The position numbers and the translations under genes were made by a program. Positions 44,177 to 53,899 of a stretch of DNA of 64,000 bases are shown in pieces. Below the pieces are notes generated by a model. That model ran no database searches. It saw nothing but the letters and a program-made list of their open reading frames with translations, and was not told the DNA's origin. Every line of letters begins with the position of its first letter. The first letter of the stretch is position 1. This stretch comes from Lepidonotus clava (taxonomy: Eukaryota > Annelida > Polychaeta > Phyllodocida > Polynoidae). The stretch covers positions 44,091,307-44,155,306 of the forward strand of contig OW387141.1 of assembly GCA_936440205.1 (NCBI GenBank). The letters run 5' to 3'.

Positions 44177-47100
44177 CTGAAATAGATAATAAAACACAAA
44201 CATTAAATTTCTTCCTAAATCTAATCACTCAATAAAAGACAAGAACAAATACTATTCCTAAGCAGAAAACCTCTCATGTAAGCTCGTCCGTATTTAAAGT
44301 ACGTGTGTACAAGTGGCTTCACCAGGCTGAAAAACACTGGCAATGACAAACTCTTTCAGGGTTTAAACCAACAAGCTTTGGGTATGGAGGTGCAGGTCCT
44401 CCTAACCACTGCACCATGAAACTGAATAAAGGGGTCAGGACCCAATTTGCTGGTTCCCACAGGTCCTTTAATAAGCAGTTTAACAAAACAGCAACCATGC
44501 AGATAGATAGGCAGGTAGCAGCCTATTAGTGACTATGCCCAAAAGAAGCTATAGATCTGGTCAGCAGGAAAAAGTCTATTGTGTGTTACTTTTCTTGTAA
44601 CATTTGGCTTGATATCATATAATCATTTTATATGAAATCACATATTCTCAGTAAACTTCGTATGAGCTCATCAGATTAAAGTTTGTTAAACACACAAAAA
44701 TACAGGAGCAAAGGAACTGTCACTATATCAGGAGGTTATAATAGAACAGGCTTTTGAGTGGGTTCTTGTATCTCAGATCTATAGGGACAATACTGATAAT
44801 GTGTGAAGTGTTTTCCCAGTACCTAACATCTCACACTAAAGACCTTTGTACAATATCAGTGGTCTAAAGTATTAAAATTGATTTTCTCGCCATTAATTCT
44901 TTGCATCTCCACTAGGTGGCGTGACTTGATGAAGCTGCCACCAAGTGTCTGTTGGTGGAACTACAGACACAGCTGGTATCGATTGACGAGATGGTAATTC
45001 TAGGCCTGGTGACCCTTGTATCCTCACTTTATTGTTTTATTCAATGTCCAAGCTATTACCAGATAATATGCCTTGCGTTATACTTTCACCGATTGTGTGC
45101 CGAAATAAGCCACATACTGCTACAAAGTTATTCCGGAGATGAGCTAATTTGGGGTTACAATTCTTTTTTAACTTTCATTATTTAAAAGTTGAATGTGTGT
45201 ACCTGGTATCTTGCGGCCTGGATGAGTTGTTGGTTGCCCTCCTCCACCTGGTGCTGGGCCCCCTCTACGTTAGCCTCTATCGTATCTGAAATGTGAACAA
45301 TCAAGTCAGTGAAATAATTTGAAAACGCAAGAAAATCTGTAAGCATGCTGTAATCTTTGTTTAGAGGCGTAGCCTCTATATTCCAGTCATATTGACTTTA
45401 TTACGCTGGTTCCCAGACAACCCTAACTGAAAACATAGGGACAAAGGACAGATCACCAGGAACAAGCTCCTGCTTTGAACATTTGTAATTTTTTTGACTG
45501 TCCGGCCATTTTTCTCAGAATTGACACATGATAGGAACATGAAACCTGTACAGTATGATGTCAAATGTATCAGGGAAGAATAGTTCATTTTACTTTTTCA
45601 TGCTTTTACTGACATTTCTCCATAGTAACCGAAAGTTTGACCAAAAAAAATTGTTCGCCAGAATTAGGAGCTACCCCACTCAGCCCAGCCCCTAGATCAC
45701 ACTTTACGACGCTGGGACCGACCGTGGGAAAGTTGCTTGGGCCATTAGCCTACTCCGCGGCCGCCTGTTGCCGTGAAGATAGAGACGGGAAATACGGGGG
45801 TATTTACAAGCAGTGCCTTCCTCCAAACCATTCGACACTGTCACACATCATGGAAAATTCGCGCAACTCGAGGTGTGAAAAGTGCCGGGATTTGTTGCAG
45901 TAGATGAGTTGACGGGCAAAGGAGTTTCTCTTTGGATTTACGCAGTGATGGCAGTGGACGTAAGCCTAAGGACGGGAGGACGAGGCTGTCGTCAAGAATT
46001 ACGCCTCTCATGGAAGCTTCTGCTCCAGAACTGACATTACGACTAGTTTTCACTAAGAGATGAGTGTGGGCAAATCTCGCAAATTGGTTCAATGGTATTT
46101 ATAGAAAATAAAGGTGTCAGTGACTTACCTATAACCTCTCCTTGCTCGTGCACCATCGTCCCTAAATCCCTGAAGATCTCATTTATGTCTAAGATATCAC
46201 TCTGCAAAATAAAGAAAGCTAGGAATTAAAACAATACTTCAAAAACTGATTTATATTAATTGGCCTTTACGTATGCTTAAAGTATTATAGATACAAAGGA
46301 TTAAAAAATGTGCTTAAATAGTTTACTTGTATCAATAGAATTCTTAGGGTGACATTTCGATAAATGTATTAGATCTATAAATATGTCCTCATAAAACTAG
46401 GTAACCACTTCAATGTTTTCTCGAAGTTTTTCCTGTCCAACGGCAAATTTCCCCCGTCATTATGCATTTCAATATTTGATCAAATGTATGTGTTCTCAAG
46501 TACGAAAATGTCGTATAAGAAACATACAAAGTTCAAGAAAACCAAAAAAAGAGATACTTCAAGAGAAAAGTGCAAAGATCAACACTCTATAAACAAGAAA
46601 TCCATATTTTGAGGTAAACCAAATTCCTGTGTTTATGGCAGACTTTGAGCTTCCAGGTGTGCTCCCTGACAGGGGTATCATCCTTCCCATTTACCATTCT
46701 CTGCATATTCTCGTTAATCCAACTTACCTCGAGTGCGAGTATGCGCTCCTCTCGCTCGGCGATGAGGGCGAGGTCCGAGTCGACGAGCTGGTCCTGGGTC
46801 TGGAGCTGGGCCCGCTGCTGCTGCCGGCGCTGCTCCTCCTCCATCAGGCGGGCCTGGTCTGAAGGGTTGTCCTGGGGGGTAAAGGGAAGAGGCTAAATGT
46901 ATCAACGGTTATAGGGGAGGATACAGGGAATATGTGGGAAACGGTAATGAAATGGGAAAGGACACGGTGAAAAGGGTTCCCACGCATTTTCGTAAATCAA
47001 GACCAATTTAAGACCAAGATTCGGAAAAATTAAGACCTATCGACCGCATACAAAAGAAAATTTTGAACGTCAACGTGCGACGTATTAGTTTGAAAAGTTT

Positions 47101-50100
47101 AATGTATATTTCTATGGATAAACATAAGAAATGTAAACAATACATTTTTTTAAGATGAAGTTTCTTTCAGGTTACATAGAACTGTCTAAAGCAAAACTTG
47201 TAAATGTTGGACATAAGTCCAGCATTTAAGTTAGTTGGTTATTGGGGTTTTACGCCGTATGAACATCTAAGGTTATATCACGGCGAGAACATGATTTTGA
47301 CAATCCTGTCCTTGATGATCGTATCTATGGAATGATCGGATCTATGAAAAGGTAGAGACCATACCCCTACACTTTTACCGAGGAAGGTGTTCTTTAATGT
47401 GCAGGGTCCCATAGGCAGGGCCCTACACACAACAGCTGGTGGTCTACTAGAGACCTTTGATAACCCAGTTGTTGCCACTAGGAGACATGTAGAGGGGGGT
47501 AGCAGCCAGCCCACCCCAGCCCAGACTTGAACCCAGGCCGCCAGCATTTTAGTATTGCCAATATACTGAGAACTAAGATTAAGTATCGTGTCCTATTTTA
47601 GTCTAATTCTGACATAACTGAGAAAGTTAACTTGTGCTTTAGGTTTCTTTTTAAGAGATATCATCAGGTATCAGAATTTAAGTTACAAATACTTTGGTTG
47701 AGAACATCTTCCATGCTTACCTCCCATGTCATAAGGTCCTGTTTCCGTGTGACATTACTGAACACTGTAGCTTTTACTTTCTCTGCAACTCTCTAAATAT
47801 AGGAAAATATTGTTTTAAATTTTACAATATTAAAGGGTTTATATATACATATTCAAATAGGTTTTTTGTTATACCACAAGTGATTAGATAATAATCTCAG
47901 AATTTAAATCAATCACTATCACTATATATCATTTAATTATAATTAACACTATTTATGTACGTACTCGGAAGATCACATTAATGTGAAAGTGGTTTAATAA
48001 AAAAAATAGATGTGTCATAAATCATTATTTGTATCCACAGGAAGAGTGTACGTATATGGGATGCGAAACAAATGAAAAAAATAACTAACCAATCTGTCCG
48101 GTTTGAAAGAAAGTCTGGTTAATGGCTGTAAAGACCAATATTTCAAATCAACAAGTATGTTTACATGAACCTTTTACATACCTTTTGTAATGTGTTGTAT
48201 CGCTGCGCAGAATCTTGAAACTCATTTTTTAAACGTTCATACTGTAGCTTTTGTTGCTGAAATGTACAAACAACATCATAGATAAACCTTGAATTTATTT
48301 AAAACTATGTCAATTTATAACACCTACACTGGGAAAACGTTTCACAGACTACTTAGTTTACAATCGAGCAAAGAAAGTATACATGTTTATTTCAAATCTT
48401 ATATTCGTGTTTCTAACAATGACATATCAACCGGATATCAGAAAGCAATAACGAAAATCATGGAGCATAGGTGTAAATGTAGTACTAATCTGTATTTAAA
48501 AAAAACCGAAATTTTGCCATTTTTTGAAAAAATCTTTTCATTAAAAATAACAAATCTATATTCAAACCCGACGTGATTCCCCTCTTGGCATCATAGTTCC
48601 CCTGCTTTAACTTACTCTTTCCGCCCTCGTGCACAGTGAATTCAGTTTCCGGAAGGCGGCGGCAGTGTCATTGATGACTTTATTAGTGTCCTGCTCCATG
48701 GAATGCCTGGGGAAAGAGAACGGTAAAACCGTATGCTCAGTGACATGAATTAGGGTTTACAAATATGCTCCCAACAGATAACAAAGTAGGTAAAGTAAGA
48801 AAGCCTTTCCTATTATTATCTCAGAAACAAGTAGGACGAAAGAAACCTTTATGAATAAAATTCTTTGTGAATGGAAGCTTTTCTTCAAATGTGTGTCTAA
48901 CTCGGAATTATGAATTTGGATATTCTAGTGACAAGAGAAAACATTTTTGCCAACTTTAGTCCTAAAAGAGTAGAAAATTAAGCAACTATGATCTTACCAT
49001 AGATACGAGTAAAAGCTAAACATTTAGATAAAAGGAGCATTATTGGATTGGTTGCTATGAAAATCAAATCTACTTACATTCGGTCCCTTAATGTCATGCT
49101 GTCTTTGGGCGTTCCGATCTGCCGCAAGGCACGCTCTAGCGAGGTGGCTGAGGGATAAAACATCGATTGTAGCATTGTGTACATACATGAAGGATGTTAA
49201 TTTGATCAAACACTGATACATTAGTTTCAGAATTACGGCCAACCTAGTACTTTCAATAAGTTACCTTAATGTGCAGTAGTCCATTACTGTGAAAAGAATA
49301 GTTTTCTCCTTCTAAGTGGCTTTAATTCTGAATCGGAATTCAATCTGGCCAGATCTTAGGGTATTTGAATTAGTTTTTATATTATATAAGTTCTAACTCT
49401 CAAGCAGTTAACTGACTTTTTCGACATCAGTTATGGAATACTGTCTAGGAAAGTTGAATATATTCGTATATTTCATAGCTGTACTTACAATTGTTGTTTA
49501 TTGTAAATATATTGCTGCTTATTTGATCAGACACTTCGTTGAAGTTGCTGTAATCTGAAAAGATTTAACAGATTGACAAAATATTAATTTAAAGTGTTTA
49601 AGATAATATCAATTCTTAGAAATCAGTTCATCTTTACGTTTTCTGGTAGCTTTGTAATATCACATGTGTCGTAATGTAATGAAGATACCTGAATTTGCTA
49701 CAACTCTATCATGTTTTTGATTAATTGAAGAATAGTTTTATTCTCAACTCAAGTCCTTCAGTTCAGTCTGTCCCTGAAGCCATTAAAACAACTATTTTCT
49801 ATCAATTGCATTGGCAAAAACCGGTCAGTAGGAGTTGGGGATTTTGTTTGTTTTTTTCCAAATCTAAGAAATCTAAGAAGTATACCACTATTTTTGAAGT
49901 AAAATATAGAGAATTAAATAACCAAATCTTTTGACAATTCAGTACGGTAAGTCAGTCAAAGCCTGCTCCTTACCTGCTCCCTGGTAGCCCTGCCCAGGTC
50001 TGCGGGTGGTGAACGGGTTCTGTCGGACCGGCTGGGGCCGCCCGGAGGGGTCATCATGGTACTCCCGGGCCGTGGACCCGTAACCCCCGAAACCGCTCGA

Positions 50101-50103
50101 CAT
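44081..50103 (-). CDS. STX12: Qa-SNARE, syntaxin-7/syntaxin-12 type (299 aa, ten exons)
   Basis: An endosomal t-SNARE for late endosome/lysosome or recycling-endosome fusion, anchored by one C-terminal membrane segment. Coding exons: 49974-50103, 49489-49554, 49078-49147, 48616-48706, 48182-48256, 47721-47792, 46728-46871, 46129-46201, 45203-45285, 44081-44176. All have GT..AG borders in phase, totalling 900 nt. The start [10 protein letters not shown] begins a short disordered head. Habc helices follow ([66 protein letters not shown]), then a linker, the SNARE motif (about 200-268) with zero-layer Gln near residue 236 (VHEQGEVI), a basic RKYRKK and the membrane segment. Ancestral to or between STX7 and STX12; the symbol is the nearest vertebrate name. 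Convergent with FUZ. Confidence 0.94.
44320..44420 (-). mobile_element. tRNA-derived SINE head in last syntaxin intron
   Basis: On the minus strand TGGTGCAGTGGTTAGG (44401-44416) is an A-box-like and TGGTTTAAACCC (44359-44370) a B-box-like element at tRNA spacing. The 3' limit is unclear. Confidence 0.55.
44909..44923 (+). promoter_or_regulatory. CTCF-like motif in syntaxin intron
   Basis: CCACTAGGTGGCGTG closely matches the CTCF core. It shares its first 12 bases with the site at 40988, so a dispersed repeat is an alternative explanation. Confidence 0.35.
45203..45285 (-). CDS. STX12: Syntaxin exon 9: C-terminal SNARE layers
   Basis: It encodes [20 protein letters not shown] then LIQAARYQ, matching human DSIEANVESSEVHVERATEQLQRAAYYQ. 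The first codon is shared with exon 8. Confidence 0.94.
45286..46128 (-). other. Syntaxin intron 8
   Basis: Mostly unremarkable. 45690-46010 is CpG-richer, and the string GTAAGCCTAAGGACGGGAGG, followed by ACGAGGCTGTC (about 45958-45990), resembles the right end of the TTAA-flanked MITE at 53688-53880. A degenerate relative may therefore be present. No coding frame was recognised. Confidence 0.4.
46129..46201 (-). CDS. STX12: Syntaxin exon 8: SNARE centre with zero-layer Gln
   Basis: It encodes [20 protein letters not shown] then GEVI, matching human STX12 ADILDVNQIFKDLAMMIHDQ GDLI. The Gln is the ionic-layer residue that defines Qa-SNAREs. Confidence 0.94.
46728..46871 (-). CDS. STX12: Syntaxin exon 7: linker and start of SNARE motif
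   Basis: It encodes a Glu/Gln/Arg-rich helix ([19 protein letters not shown]) then [18 protein letters not shown]. The latter aligns with human STX12 EQDLELIKERETAIRQLE at the N-terminal SNARE layers. It is phase 0 at both ends, 48 codons. It is the most GC-rich exon of the gene. Confidence 0.93.
47228..47538 (-). mobile_element. tRNA-derived SINE, 5'-truncated, with 9-bp target duplication
   Basis: A minus-strand copy of the family at 4403-4755. It starts at the B-box part (GGCCTGGGTTCAAGTCTGGG), contains CATTAAAGAACACC and ends with ACCCCAATAACCAACTAAC. CCAGCATTT flanks it at 47219-47227 and 47539-47547. It lacks the A box. It lies in the intron between syntaxin exons 6 and 7. Confidence 0.85.
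47793..49973 (-). other. Syntaxin introns 1-5 region
   Basis: Between the small exons listed for the gene, the introns (49555-49973, 49148-49488, 48707-49077, 48257-48615, 47793-48181) are AT-rich. I see no repeats or further features in them. Confidence 0.6.
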
Positions 50104-50116
50104 GATGACAACCGCA

Positions 50117-50128
50117 CACGTGCACGTG
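50117..50128. promoter_or_regulatory. Tandem CACGTG E-boxes upstream of syntaxin start
   Basis: CACGTGCACGTG consists of two abutting E-boxes 14-25 bp upstream of the ATG on the minus strand. It lies either in the 5' UTR or, if transcription starts nearby, in the core promoter. MiT/TFE and USF factors bind such sites; lysosome-related genes often carry them. Confidence 0.35.
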
Positions 50129-51036
50129 GGTCCTATGGTCAATGAAAATGGATGTAAATGGTGAGAATACAGGTTAAAAAGGGCTATAAATACAAATAAA
50201 GTAAATACGTCAACTATTCCCCTTCTTAATAACGCTGTTGAAACGAGATTTCATCCATGCGCCGTTTTTTCGCTGGTTTCAACCTTTTTTTCTACAATTA
50301 GAATTTCTTTCAGCCTCTTGCCGGACTTGCATCCACGGCCAAAAGAGATTCATGTTTGTATCTAAACTTTTTTTTACATTGCTGTATGATTTAGCCCTTT
50401 TTATTTAATACAAATCTATGGGGATTTCCACCTGAAATCCTGAATATCATGCAAAATTCAATGGTCCAATATTCATCTATAAAATTATTTTTGTTAATTA
50501 TTTCTTTTGCAACCATTAGAATATGATGTAAATGGTAAATAAAAATATGTTTTAACGAAAAATTACTGCGAAATAAATGTGTCCAAAGTTCCCTTTAAAT
50601 TTCCTATCAATAGAAAAGCGCATTGCAAATTATGGTAATTAGATCTATTCATTTTAGTATACAGGAATTGAAATTGAAATGAAGCATGAACATGATAACA
50701 TTTTGCTAATGGGCTTAGGGTAAATATAATCACTTGAAGTATCGAAGAAGGCCATAGATTGTAATAGATTCAGGAACATCAAATATGATATGCCTAGCCT
50801 TAGTGTACAATGGAACATCAAAACAGCAAGAAATTCTTCAAAATGACAAACAAGATTTTTTTTTTGCTCCCACCTGAAGGGTCTCTGTGGTACTATGCCT
50901 GACCTCAAAGACTTCGAGATGTTATTGCAGCTTTTCAGCTTTTAGGGGGCTTGCTGATAGATGGAGGTTGAAGTGCACTCACGTTTTTCAGAGTTATGTA
51001 TACATTAAAAGAAAACGTAAATTTCTCCACAAAGAA

Positions 51037-51230
51037 GTGGTGCCCTGAGCGGTAAAGGACTAAATCAATTAGTTGGGGTATGGGTTCCAATGGGCCAAAG
51101 CTGAAAGTGTTGTAGCCAAGGCATCTATGGAAGGGTCCACTGCCCAGACTCGTGGGAATGGTGTATACATAGTTCAGTGTTTATAATGCAGAAACATGGA
51201 GAACCAATGGAGGTAACCGCATGGTGCAAA
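51037..51230 (+). mobile_element. Possible tRNA(Leu/Ser)-like SINE
   Basis: GTGCCCTGAGCGGTAAAGG resembles a class II tRNA A-box region, and GGGTTCCAATGG lies at B-box distance. A unique body follows. The B box deviates at key positions and no target duplication was found. Confidence 0.35.
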
Positions 51231-51364
51231 GTGGTGTAGCAGCACACATGTCCTGTGTTATCACATGTCGATATATCCTATGTAGATCTGAGGACGTCTC
51301 AGATATATGATTATGTAATAGATCTATGAAGGATGGTAGTTTTCTCACCGTCATTGGGACAGTG

Positions 51365-51374
51365 TATATATAAG
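51365..51374 (+). promoter_or_regulatory. TATA box of the cysteine-rich peptide gene
   Basis: TATATATAAG lies about 56 bp upstream of a consensus donor (CAAACAAG/gtaagt, 51430/51431). This implies a short untranslated first exon at about 51395-51430, typical of abundantly expressed small secreted proteins. Confidence 0.55.
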
Positions 51375-51474
51375 CTGTCTTTTACCAAACTGCTTCATCT
51401 TGCTTTGCCAAAAATCACAGCACAAACAAGGTAAGTCCCCAAATGGTCCTCTCTGTAACATCCAACATAGTAAT

Positions 51475-51804
51475 CAGGGGCGGATCCAGGTGGGGTGGGG
51501 GGTTGGTCCAGGGGGTCCTGAACCCTCTCCCTCCGTCTTCTCCCTCCCCAGTTTGGATGACTACTAAATTACAAATAGAGAAAATGACTCAAGTGTGCAT
51601 GTGAATGCACGCCGTTTTAGCACTTAGCTATTATGCTGACCCCCCCCCCCCCCCCTTTCGAAAATCCTGTGAGTCCCCCCACCCCCTTTTTTTTAGTGGA
51701 AGAGGGGGATTTGATTTTTTTAATGTAAAATTGCCTTTTTAAATAGGCCTGTATATAGTCCTCCCCCCCCCCCCCTCTTTTTAGATATCCTGGATTCGCC
51801 CCTG
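51475..51804. mobile_element. 330-bp GGCGGATCCAG-family TIR element in intron 1 of the cysteine-rich gene
   Basis: It starts CAGGGGCGGATCCAGG and ends CCTGGATTCGCCCCTG, with two long poly-C runs inside. It shares terminal motifs with 33474-33630 and 39661-39793. The 8-bp flanks are not identical, so no target duplication is claimed. Confidence 0.75.
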
Positions 51805-51942
51805 CATCTACTTTTCTGTCATGTTCAGTGCATACCTTTTCACATTCAGAATGACTCTAAATGAACGGTACTAAAATAGTAAAGTATTCCTCATCGTATG
51901 TCAAACAGAGTCATATTTCTAATTGCCGTTTTCTCCGTGCAG

Positions 51943-53531
51943 CTTCGTCTTGCCCTCTTCGTGACCCTCGTGGCCGTGGCCATGGCCAGCAACAACAAGG
52001 TAAGCATTTATATTTGATCTTTTTTTCAGAAACAATCTATTGTATTGATTATCCTTGAACTTAAACCCATTTTATATCGCCTTTAACATGATTTCGCTAT
52101 ATTGCATGCTTATTCCATCTAATAGGTTCATCTCAGATAATTATTGGCATACGTGGTGGGATGGCTTAGTGGTTAGCACGCTCGCATTGCACATGGCCGG
52201 TCTGGGTTTGACCCTTGGTGCTGCCTGTTAGACCACCTCACCTAGCCGTTGTTTCCACCCCCATGAACACAATCATGGTACATTGTAAAACCCAAAAACT
52301 GTGAGTTGGTCCTAACATAGCTGAAAAATCTCCAGTAATCATCATTGTTATCATAATAACTGGTACTATACTGTTGACATCCCGGGAAATAAATTGTAAA
52401 ACTTTTTTCATTTTATAGTTTATGTACCAGTTTATGACTGGCGAGTACGTTCCGGTCAAGAACCGTAAGTATCTATCTTTTACTGAGGCATAATGACTAT
52501 AAACATTATACAGCATACATGACACTTTTACAAAAAAGTCTTATTTTTTGCTACTTAAATGGAAACAAGAAGCAAATGACTATCAAAGTTCCGATCGTTG
52601 GAACGATCGATGTTCGCCCTTAACATAACAATGGACATTTCATTGTGTTTGAAAGGTAATTGAACAAAATGTCAATATATCTAATGTATGCATGTAATCT
52701 ATAGCAATGGTCTTCCCTCAATAAACTGAAGGCCTTCCTACAACCTGAAGGCTATATGGGCTATGAGTAGTGATCACCACCACCACTCCTGCTGTCACAC
52801 ACAACTCAGGGAGGGGCTTAGGAAACCTAGACCTGCTCACCTGCAGGTGACAGTGGAGGTCCTAATGTGGAGGGGTGAAGGTTGATTGGCTCAAGTAGGC
52901 CTACTGGTTATGTAACCCACTTCTGGCTTCTCAAACTGCACCCTCCCCAACCCCCACTCCTTGAACTGAGTTCAAGGAGTGGGGGTGGGGGAGGGTGCAG
53001 GGGAGAGGCCTGCCCACTCAATAACACTTGATGCACACTAATTGTCCTTGCTTACAAATGCATGCTGGTGGACAAAGTCCTGTAGCTACTTGTATGTAAG
53101 ATTGTGTAACCGGGCAATCAGATCAAAGCCCAAATACCTACAAAAGACATGACTGATTGAGTGAGCCCTTCCCATAAGCTACAATACTAAAAACTATAAT
53201 TAAGGGCTCACAAAAACAACAGATATCAGTATTCTATGTGATTACATTCCTTTAAAATGTACAAATGTGTATCCTTACATCGTTTATGAACTTTATCATA
53301 CTGAACCTCCTGTTATTGTGAATTTCAGTGCAAAATGAGTGCAACTCAGTAGGACAGCTGGGATCCACCTGCCCCCTGGACCAGTTCCCCAATGCTAAGG
53401 ACCTGCCCCACTGCGAGAAGGAGGAGAACCCACCAGGATTCGTCTTCTGCAGCAAGACCTGCTGCTTTGAGTCTGGAACCAACCTGCCAGAATGCGACTT
53501 TGAGGGTGGACTCAAGTTCATCTGCACATAA
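51943..53531 (+). CDS. Small secreted cysteine-rich protein, eight Cys, unrecognised family
   Basis: Coding exons 51943-51999, 52419-52464 and 53329-53531 (TAA) join in phase through GT..AG introns to give 101 residues. The first encodes a signal-peptide core, LRLALFVTLVAVAMA. The second gives FMYQFMTGEYVPVKN. The third holds all eight cysteines in the order C-X9-C-X13-C-X11-C-X3-CC-X9-C-X9-C, one residue from the end. The CC pair and even count suggest a disulfide-rich extracellular peptide. A TATA box, a short first exon (to 51430) and AATAAA at 53573 frame the gene. The initiator is unresolved: the exon ending 51430 has no ATG. Either a small exon is missed, or translation starts at ATG 51898 by reading through the apparent acceptor (MSNRVIFLIAVFSVQ..). 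The function is unknown to me. Confidence 0.75.
52151..52330 (+). mobile_element. tRNA-derived SINE in intron 2 of the cysteine-rich gene
   Basis: GGTGGGATGGCTTAGTGG then TTAGCACG form the A-box region. GGGTTTGACCC (52204-52214) is a good B box. The body is not shared with the 4403/47228 family. The 3' end is uncertain. Confidence 0.6.
52563..53215 (-). mobile_element. Unclassified interspersed element, copy 2 (inverted relative to 25048-25970)
   Basis: The left border ACAAGAAGCAAATGACTATC, the hairpin CGATCGTT-CC-AACGATCG, the palindrome at 52951-52985 and the right border TAATTAAGGGCTCACAAAAA all match copy 1 in inverse order. The middle (about 52640-52880) differs and there is no nested CAGGG element. 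It fills most of the last intron of the cysteine-rich gene. Confidence 0.7.
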
Positions 53532-53572
53532 ATGGAAGTTTATTCTGCATACTTGATTCAACCAGTCAAATT

Positions 53573-53578
53573 AATAAA
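53573..53578 (+). terminator. Poly(A) signal of the cysteine-rich peptide gene
   Basis: AATAAA lies 42 bp after the stop codon, in the AT-rich 3' UTR. It supports the gene end. Confidence 0.7.
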
Positions 53579-53687
53579 AATGTTTCAAAATATTTTTGTA
53601 AAATAACTTGTTATCATAATTAAAGTATTAGCCCTGATGAAGTATAGAAATTTCAAACAAATTCAGATTTTGAGTTGAGTGACTTAA

Positions 53688-53880
53688 AGGGACGTTCTCG
53701 TCCGTGAGACGGACGTAATTTTAAAAGTTGTATCCCCCCTAACGCTGCGCCATATTCGCGACGTGACCAATGACGTTGCGTTATTACGTTCTGAAAGGGC
53801 AAAACACGTCACCAGTGACGGCGTCGTTAGGCTAACGTCGGCATATGTAAGCCTAACGACGGGAGGACGAGAATGTCCCT
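53688..53880. mobile_element. 193-bp MITE with TTAA target duplication
   Basis: The terminal inverted repeats AGGGACGTTCTCGTCC and GGACGAGAATGTCCCT match at 15 of 16. TTAA flanks both sides (53684-53687 and 53881-53884), as for piggyBac-type insertion. Inside, CGTCGTTAGGCT pairs perfectly with AGCCTAACGACG, so the right half can fold into a second hairpin. No coding capacity. Confidence 0.85.
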
Positions 53881-53899
53881 TTAAAGAGAGTACAAACTT

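Larger units (their letters stand above)
50104..51360. other. Region between syntaxin start and the cysteine-rich gene
   Basis: Divergent 5' flanks of the two genes. On the minus strand GACCATAG before GACCCACG (near 50132) could be a splice acceptor for an upstream untranslated syntaxin exon. A tRNA-like SINE candidate lies at about 51037-51230. The rest is AT-rich and unrecognised. Confidence 0.4.

Noticed and set aside
45637-45903. 88-codon plus-strand frame in syntaxin intron 8
   Set aside because: Antisense to an intron, no domain, and overlaps sequence resembling a decayed MITE.
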